Positions 37,101 to 46,100 of a stretch of 64,000 nt of DNA are shown piece after piece. Both the position numbers and the translations under genes were made by a program. The notes beneath the pieces are model-generated. The model had not been told where the DNA came from, ran no database searches, and worked only from the letters and a program-made list of their open reading frames with translations. Positions within the stretch are counted from its first letter, which is position 1. Each line of letters opens with the position of its first letter. Origin of the DNA: Streptomyces tsukubensis (GTDB lineage Bacteria; Actinomycetota; Actinomycetes; Streptomycetales; Streptomycetaceae); contig NZ_CP045178.1 of NCBI RefSeq assembly GCF_009296025.1, positions 7,874,001-7,938,000 of the forward strand. The letters are read 5' to 3'.

Positions 37101-40100
37101 GGGGCCGCTGAGGATGGTGTTGTGGGGGCTGTTGTGGGCGGCGATGTGGGTGTCGGGGTGGTGGGGGAGGTAGGTGTGGGTGAGGGTGTGGGTGTCGAGG
37201 GCGGCGGAGGCCATGGTGCCGTGGCCGGCGAGGTGTTGGGCGATGAGTTGGCTGCGGAGGGCGATGATGCGGGCGGAGTCGTTGAGGGTGAGGATGCCGG
37301 CGATGTGGGCGGCGGCGATTTCGCCTTGGGAGTGGCCGATGACGGCGGCGGGGTGGATGCCGAGGGTTTGCCACATGCGGGTGAGGGAGATCATGATGGC
37401 CCAGAGGGCGGGTTGGACGATGTCGACGCGTTCGAGGTCGGGGGCGTCGGGTCCGCCGTGGAGGGCGTGGTGGAGGTTCCAGTTGGTGTGGGGGGCGAGG
37501 GCGTCGGCGCATTGTTGGAGGGCGGTGGCGAAGGCGGGTGAGGTGTCGATGAGGTCGGTGGCCATGCCCAGCCACTGCGATCCCTGACCCGGATACACGA
37601 ACACCGGTTGCTCGCTCACCACGGCCGTGTCCTGGACCAGGAAGGCGGACTCCGTACCCTCTGCCAGCGCTGACAGGCCGGCCAGCAATCCATCCTGTTG
37701 GTCTGCTACGAGGACGGCACGGTGCGGGAACGCGGTACGTGTGGTCGCAAGCGCGAAGCCGAGATCGAGAGCCCTGGGCTTCTCCGCACCGCCCTGTGGG
37801 TCCGCCACGGCCAGTAGCTTCCGTGCCTGAGCCCGCAGAGCCTCGGGTGACTTCCCCGACAGGACCCACGGAATCGTGCCCCGTGTCTGTAGTGGCTCAT
37901 CGGTAGGCCGAGGAAGCCGGGGATCAGCGGCCTCGGGGCGTTCGAGGATCACGTGGGCGTTGGTGCCGCTGACGCCGAAGGCCGAGATGGCGGCTCGGCG
38001 GGGGTGTTGGGTGTCGGGCCAGGTGGTTGTCTCGGTGAGGAGTTGTACGGCGCCGGTGGTCCAGTCGACTTCCGGGGTGGGTTGGTCGGCGTGGAGGGTC
38101 GGGGGGAGGGTGCCGTGGTGCATGGCCATGACCATTTTGATGATGCCGGCGGCTCCTGCGGCGGCTTGGGTGTGGCCGATGTTGGATTTGATGGAGCCGA
38201 GCCACAGGGGTTGGTCGGTGTCGCGGTTCTGGCCGTAGGTGGCCAGGAGTGCTTGGGCTTCGATGGGGTCGCCGAGGCGGGTGCCGGTGCCGTGGGCTTC
38301 GACGGCGTCCACGTCGCCGGGTTGGAGCCGGGCGTTGGCGAGTGCTTGGCGGATGACTCGTTGTTGGGAGGGTCCGTTGGGGGCGGTGAGGCCGTTGGAG
38401 GCGCCGTCCTGGTTGACGGCGGTGCCGCGTACCACGGCCAGCACCGGGTGTCCGTTGCGTTGGGCGTCGGAGAGACGCTCGACCAGGAGCATGCCGACGC
38501 CTTCACTGGAGCCGAACCCGTCGGCGTCGGCGGAGAAGGCCTTGCAACGGCCGTCGGCTGACAACCCCTGCTGACGACTGAACTCGGTGAACATACGTGG
38601 CGTCGCCATCAGCGCCACGCCACCGGCCAGGGCCATGGAACACTCTCCCCTGCGCAGCGCCTCGACTGCCATGTGCAGGGCGACCAAGGAGGAGGAGCAC
38701 GCGGTGTCGACCGTCAGCGCGGGCCCCTCAAGTCCCAACGTGTACGCGACTCGGCCCGAAGCCACACTGGCGGTCGTACCTGTGAGGAGGTAACCCTCCA
38801 GCTCCGGAGGCGTTTCGTGCAGTCGCGACTCGTAGTCCTGATACGTCAGTCCCGTGAAGACGGCGGTGTCGGTGCCGTGGAGGGTGGTGGGGTCGATGCC
38901 GGCGTGTTCGATGGCTTCCCAGGAGGTTTCCAGCAGGAGGCGTTGCTGGGGATCCATGGCCAGGGCCTCGCGCGGCGAGATCCCGAAGAAGTCGGCGTCG
39001 AAGTCGGCCATGTCGTAGAGGAATCCGCCGCGGGCGGTGTGGGAGGTTCCGGGAGTTCCGGGGTCGCTGAGGAGACGGTCGAGGTCCCAGCCTCGGTCGG
39101 TGGGGAAGTCGCCGATGGCTTCTCGGCCCCGGGAGACCAGCTGCCAGAGATGGTCGGGGGTGTCGGCCCCACCGGGGTAGCGGCACGCCATCCCCACGAT
39201 CACCACCGGATCATCGGCATCCTCCGCCGGGACATGACCGATCGTTTTGGCGGGGTCCTGTTCGGAGCCGAAGAGCTCCTCACCTATGTGACGGGCCACA
39301 GCGCCCGGCGTCGGGTGGTCGAAGACCAGTGTTGACGGCAGTCGTACACCGATCTGGGCATTGAGGCGATTGCGCAGCTCCACTCCGGTGAGCGAGTCGA
39401 ATCCGCTGTCACGGAAGGGCCGCTCAAGATCGATTCGGTGATGATCCACGTGCCCCAGCACCGCGGCCACCTGTGCGCGGACCGCCTCCTGGAGAGCGGC
39501 CGCACGCCGCTGCGCGGGCATTGACGTCAGCTCGGCGGCAAACGACGTGCTCGCGGAGGCGCCGCCCCCAACACGGCCGGCCGTACCGTCGTCCAGCAGC
39601 GCGGCAACCTCGGGCAGGTCCTCGATGAGCGGGCGCCGCCGAGCTTCTGCGTAGGCCAGGGAGAACCGCTCCCACTCGAAAGCCGACACCATCACGGTGG
39701 CCTGACGGCCGGGGGCGGGCCGACGCAGAATCGCCAACGCGTGCTCGGGGGCCAAGGTGGGCACACCATGCCGCCCGAGCCTCTCCTCGACATCCCCCGC
39801 CGCTGCCATGCCGTCGCCCTCCCACGGCCCCCAGGCGTATGCCGTCGCCGGCAGGCCGAGGGCACGGCGGTGCTCGGCCAGCGCGTCCAGGTAGGCGTTG
39901 GCCGGTGCGTAATTGCCCTGGCCGGGGATGCCGAGAACACCGGCGATCGAGGAGAACAGTACGAAGTCGTCCAGCTCAACCCCCATCTCCAGGGTGAGTT
40001 CGTGGAGATGACGGGCGCCCTCGGCCTTCACTCGAAGGACACGGTCGAGCTGAGCGAGGGAGAGAGAGTCCACGACAGCGTCGTCGAGTACACCGGCAGC

Positions 40101-43100
40101 GTGGATCACCGTTGTCAGAGGCGCGTCGCCTGCCACGGTGGCCAACAGCGTCGCCACAGCCTCACGATCCCCGATGTCACAGGAGACGACACTGACCCGC
40201 GCGCCCGACTCCACCAGTTCGGAGATGAGTTCCTGAGCCCCGGGGGCGTCCGGGCCGCGTCGGCTGGTGAGTACGAGCCGTTCCGCCCCGTCCTGGGCAA
40301 ATCGCCGTGCCACGTGCGCACCGAGCGCGCCGGTCCCCCCTGTGATCAACACGGTGCCTCGCGGCGGAGTGTCCCCCTCCGGCCGCGGCCCCATGGCCGG
40401 GGCACGCACGACACGGCGTACGAAGAGGCCGGCGTCCCGTACGGCGAACTGGTCCTCGACAGGCGAGCCGTCATCAACGACCCGTGTCGCCAGCGCCGTC
40501 ATCAGCTGTGCCACAGAGCGCGCGTCGGGATGCTCGGGGACGTCGATGAGACCGCCCCAGAGCTCAGGCTGTTCCAGAGCCACGACCCGGCCCAGCCCCC
40601 ATACCTGGCTCTGCGCGGGCCGACGCGGAATGTCCGACCCGCCCACGGATACCGCCCCTGACGTGGCATGCCACGCAGGAGCCCGAAGCCCGGCATCCGA
40701 CAGAGCCTGGATCAACGCGAGGGTGTGCGCGGTCCCCACCGGAACCGATGGAGCGGCAGGGTGCGGAACATCGTTGAGGGGCAGCAGCGAGAGCACACCG
40801 GACAGACCTCGGTCGACCATCGATCCCGACAGCGCTTCGGCGAGCCTTGCCCCGACCTCCTCCCGGCCATGACCGTCAGTGACATCGAGCAGGAGCGGCA
40901 CGACCTCGACCCCGGCGTCGCCGAGGGCGCCGCGGACCGCCTGGGACCAGGACGACTCCTGGTCGGCCCCAGCGGTGACCACCAGCCAGGTTCCCGATGG
41001 CACGGCGGTGCCGGAACGGCCCAGCGTCTTCCACTCGATGGAGTAACGCAGGGCGTCCAGCGCCTCGTCCTCGCGCTGCGCGTGTCGCCACCGCGACATC
41101 GCCGGCAGGGCCTCATCGAGCCACGAAGGCCGGCTTCCGGCAGACGGCAGGCTGAGAACGTCGGCCAGGGCCGCGGCATCGTTCGTCTCGACCGCGTTCC
41201 ACAGCGCGCTTTCAGCGGCCCGTTCCCCCGCTGACGCACTTGGCGCCGAGGTTGGATCGGTGTTGATCCAGTGGCGGGTGCGTTGGAAGGGGTAGGTGGG
41301 GAGGGGGGTGTGGTGTGGGGTGGTGTGGGTGTGGAGGGTGTTCCAGTTGATGGGGAGGCCGTGGGTCCAGGCTTCGGCGGCTGCGGTGAGGAGGTGGGTG
41401 AGGGTGCCTTGGTTGCGGTGGAGGGTGGTGAGGGTGAGTGTGGGGGTGTGGGTGGTTTCTGCGGTTTGTTGGATGGGGGTGGTGAGTGTGGGGTGGGGGC
41501 TGGGTTCGATGTAGGTGGTGTGGCCGGTGTGGAGGAGTTTTTTGATGGTGGGGTGGAAGAGGACGGGGTTGCGGAGGTTTTGGTACCAGTAGTCGGGGGT
41601 GAGGTGGGTGTGGTTGAGGGGGGTGGTGGTGACGGTGGAGTGGAAGGGGATGTGGCCGGGTTGGGGGGTGATGGGGGTGAGGGCTTGGTGGAGTTGGGTG
41701 TGGAGGGTTTCTGCGTGGGGGGAGTGGGAGGCGTAGTCGACGGGGATGCGGCGGATGCGGATGCCGTCGTTGTGGAGGGTGGTGAGGAGGTTTTCGAGGG
41801 CGTGGGTGGGGCCGCTGAGGATGGTGTTGTGGGGGCTGTTGTGGGCGGCGATGTGGGTGTCGGGGTGGTGGGGGAGGTAGGTGTGGGTGAGGGTGTGGGT
41901 GTCGAGGGCGGCGGAGGCCATGGTGCCGTGGCCGGCGAGGTGTTGGGCGATGAGTTGGCTGCGGAGGGCGATGATGCGGGCGGAGTCGTTGAGGGTGAGG
42001 ATGCCGGCGATGTGGGCGGCGGCGATTTCGCCTTGGGAGTGGCCGATGACGGCGGCGGGGTGGATGCCGAGGGTTTGCCACATGCGGGTGAGGGAGATCA
42101 TGATGGCCCAGAGGGCGGGTTGGACGATGTCGACGCGTTCGAGGTCGGGGGCGTCGGGTCCGCCGTGGAGGGCGTGGTGGAGGTTCCAGTTGGTGTGGGG
42201 GGCGAGGGCGTCGGCGCATTGTTGGAGGGCGGTGGCGAAGGCGGGTGAGGTGTCGATGAGGTCGGTGGCCATGCCCAGCCACTGCGATCCCTGACCCGGA
42301 TACACGAACACCGGCTTGGACAATGACCCTGATACGGCCCCGCGCACCGTACCCGCGGGCTGCTCCCCTCGACCCAGCGCGGTGACCAGCCGCAGACGCT
42401 CCTCCGCACTGTTCGCCACGAGCGCCGCCCGGTGGTCGAAGGCGGTGCGGCTGGTGGCGAGAGCGTGAGCGAGGTCGGTGGGGTCGGTCGCCGGGTGGGC
42501 GATCAGGTGCTCGCGCAGCCGCTGGGCCTGCTCCCGCAGCGCGTCCGCACCGCGCGCGGAGAGAAGCCACGGCAGGACCTCGGCCTTCGTGGGGTCAGCG
42601 ATGACACGAGGAGTGTCAGGCCCCCCTTCCTTCTCCGTGTCCGCTGCCGCCACCATGGGCTCGTCGGCGGGTGCTTGCTCCAGTACGAGGTGGGCGTTGG
42701 TGCCGCTGATGCCGAAGGAGGATACGGCGGCGCGTCGGGGTCGGCTCTCCGCGTCGAGCCATCGCTGTTCCTGTGTCAGGAGTTGTACGGCGCCGGTGGT
42801 CCAGTCGACTTCCGGGGTGGGCCGGTCGGCGTGGAGGGTCGGCGGGAGGACGCCGTGGCGCATGGCCATCACCATTTTGATGACGCCCGCGACTCCGGCG
42901 GCGGCTTGGGTGTGGCCGATGTTGGATTTGACGGAGCCGAGCCACAGGGGTCGGTCGGTGTCGCGGTGCTGGCCGTAGGTGGCCAGCAGGGCCTGGGCCT
43001 CGATGGGGTCGCCGAGGCGGGTGCCTGTCCCGTGGGCCTCCACCACGTCCACGTCGCCGGGGTGGAGTCCGGCGTTGGCCAGGGCCTGACGGATGACTCG

Positions 43101-46100
43101 CTGCTGGGAAGGACCGTTGGGGGCGGTGAGCCCGTTGGAGGCGCCGTCCTGATTGACGGCGGAGCCGCGTACGACGGCCAACACCGGGTGTCCGTTGCGC
43201 CGGGCGTCAGAGAGGCGCTCCATCACGACCACTCCGGCGCCTTCGCCCCAGCCGGTGCCGTCGGCGTCGGCGGAGAAGGCCTTGCAACGGCCGTCGGCTG
43301 ACAACCCCTGCTGACGACTGAACTCCACGAAGATACCCGGACTCGACATCGCCGTCGCACCACCGGCGATCGCGAGGGAACACTCACCCTCGATCAGGGC
43401 CCGCGCAGCCAGATGCAGGGCCACCAGCGAGGAGGAGCAGGCGGTGTCGACCGTCAGCGCCGAACCCTCAAGACCGAGAGCGTAGGCGATGCGACCCGAT
43501 GCGACGCTGCTCGTATTGCCTGTGAGCAAGTAGCCATCCGTGCCCTGCGACGGCTCGTACAGTCGGGGGCCGTACTCCTGGGCCATGACTCCCGTGAAGA
43601 CGGCGGTGTCGGTGCCGTGGAGGGTGGTGGGGTCGATGCCGGCGTGTTCGATGGCTTCCCAGGAGGTTTCCAGCAGGAGGCGTTGCTGGGGATCCATGGC
43701 CAGGGCCTCGCGCGGCGAGATCCCGAAGAAGTCGGCGTCGAAGTCGGCCATGTCGTAGAGGAATCCGCCGCGGGCGGTGTGGGAGGTTCCGGGAGTTCCG
43801 GGGTCGCTGAGGAGACGGTCGAGGTCCCAGCCTCGGTCGGTGGGGAAGTCGCCGATGGCTTCTCGGCCCCGGGAGACCAACTGCCAGAGATGGTCGGGGG
43901 TGTCGGCCCCACCGGGGTAGCGGCACGCCATCCCCACGATCACCACCGGATCATCGGCGCCCCGAGCGGCGGAGCGGGGGACAGCAGCCGGCGTCGGCGT
44001 GGGCGCGGCCGCGGTGGAAGGTGTCGCGCCGTCGGATTCCCGCACCTGCTGGTGGATGTGGCCGGCCAGCGCTTGAGGCGTCGGAAAGTCGTAGATGGCC
44101 GTGGTCGCCAAGCGGATACCGGTTGCCTCGGACAGCGCGGAACCCAGCTCCGCACCGACCGCCGAGGTCATGCCCTGATCGCGGAAGCTGGTGGCTTCGT
44201 CGACCTCGTGGGGCAGGCGGAACCCGAGAACGACGGCAGCGTGACGCCGCACCAGGTCAAGAACGATCTCCGGCTGGTCCTCCGGGGAGGCGTCGCGCAT
44301 CTTCTCGCCCAGCACCGTGGCCCTGTCGCTCTCGCTCGCAGTGCCCTGGGTGTCGATCCAGTGGCGGGTGCGTTGGAAGGGGTAGGTGGGGAGGGGGGTG
44401 TGGTGTGGGGTGGTGTGGGTGTGGAGGGTGTTCCAGTTGATGGGGAGGCCGTGGGTCCAGGCTTCGGCGGCTGCGGTGAGGAGGTGGGTGAGGGTGCCTT
44501 GGTTGCGGTGGAGGGTGGTGAGGGTGAGTGTGGGGGTGTGGGTGGTTTCTGCGGTTTGTTGGATGGGGGTGGTGAGTGTGGGGTGGGGGCTGGGTTCGAT
44601 GTAGGTGGTGTGGCCGGTGTGGAGGAGTTTTTTGATGGTGGGGTGGAAGAGGACGGGGTTGCGGAGGTTTTGGTACCAGTAGTCGGGGGTGAGGTGGGTG
44701 TGGTTGAGGGGGGTGGTGGTGACGGTGGAGTGGAAGGGGATGTGGCCGGGTTGGGGGGTGATGGGGGTGAGGGCTTGGTGGAGTTGGGTGTGGAGGGTTT
44801 CTGCGTGGGGGGAGTGGGAGGCGTAGTCGACGGGGATGCGGCGGATGCGGATGCCGTCGTTGTGGAGGGTGGTGAGGAGGTTTTCGAGGGCGTGGGTGGG
44901 GCCGCTGAGGATGGTGTTGTGGGGGCTGTTGTGGGCGGCGATGTGGGTGTCGGGGTGGTGGGGGAGGTAGGTGTGGGTGAGGGTGTGGGTGTCGAGGGCG
45001 GCGGAGGCCATGGTGCCGTGGCCGGCGAGGTGTTGGGCGATGAGTTGGCTGCGGAGGGCGATGATGCGGGCGGAGTCGTTGAGGGTGAGGATGCCGGCGA
45101 TGTGGGCGGCGGCGATTTCGCCTTGGGAGTGGCCGATGACGGCGGCGGGGTGGATGCCGAGGGTTTGCCACATGCGGGTGAGGGAGATCATGACGGCCCA
45201 GAGGGCGGGTTGGACGATGTCGACGCGTTCGAGGTCGGGGGCGTCGGGTCCGCCGTGGAGGGCGTGGTGGAGGTTCCAGTCGGTGTGGGGGGCGAGGGCG
45301 TCGGCGCATTGTTGGAGGGCGGTGGCGAAGGCGGGTGAGGTGTCGATGAGGTCGGTGGCCATACCCAGCCACTGCGATCCCTGACCCGGATACACGAACA
45401 CCGGCTTCACCGGAGGCACCGTGCGTCCGGTACGGACCAACTCCGACGGCTCGCCTGCCGCGAGTGCCGCAAGCCCTTCTCCGGCGGCCGAGACGTCGGC
45501 TCCCACCGCACCCATGACGACGGCACGGTGACTCCAGGCGGTCCTGGTCGTCAGCAACGACCACCCCAGATTGACGGCGTTGGCCGGCCGGTCATCCGTC
45601 CGGAGTGACTCGGACAGCCGCGCGGCCTGCCCTCGCAACGCGACAGCGCTGGTCGCGGAGAGTACGAAGGGCACCGGAACGTCCCGCGTTCCCACAAGGG
45701 GCGTCGACGGGGAAGTGTCGAGTCCGGATGCGAGTGGGGCGGAGCCCCCGCGACCGGCGACCCCCGCTGCCGCGGGCGCGGCAGAGACGACCATGTGACA
45801 GTTGGTCCCGCCGACGCCGAAGGAGCTCACGCCGAACAGAGCGGACTCGTCGAGCTCGACTTCCTCGACCGATGTCTGCACGTGCAGATTCAGTTCATCC
45901 AGCGGAATGCGCGGGTTCGGCGTACGGAAGCCCACCGTCGGCACCAGGGTGCCCGACCGGACACACAGAGCCGTCTTGATGAAGCCCGCGATGCCCGCGG
46001 CGGCCTCAAGGTGGCCGATGTTCGACTTGATGGAACCGACGCGCAGCGGGCTCCCGGCCTGGCGTACCGAACCGATCGCTTCGGCGAGGGCGGCGGCTTC

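Larger units (their letters stand above)
25216..42317. repeat. Copy B of the 16-kb tandem duplication
   Basis: Partner of 9205-26305. Its right border (42317) is in the KS-AT linker of module 1, where gene 1 departs from gene 2. Its left border (25216) is just past the AT of module 1', where gene 2 departs from gene 3. The duplicated unit spans gene 1 from the module 1 AT to its stop, the spacer, and the docking-KS-AT start of the next gene. Confidence 0.93.
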
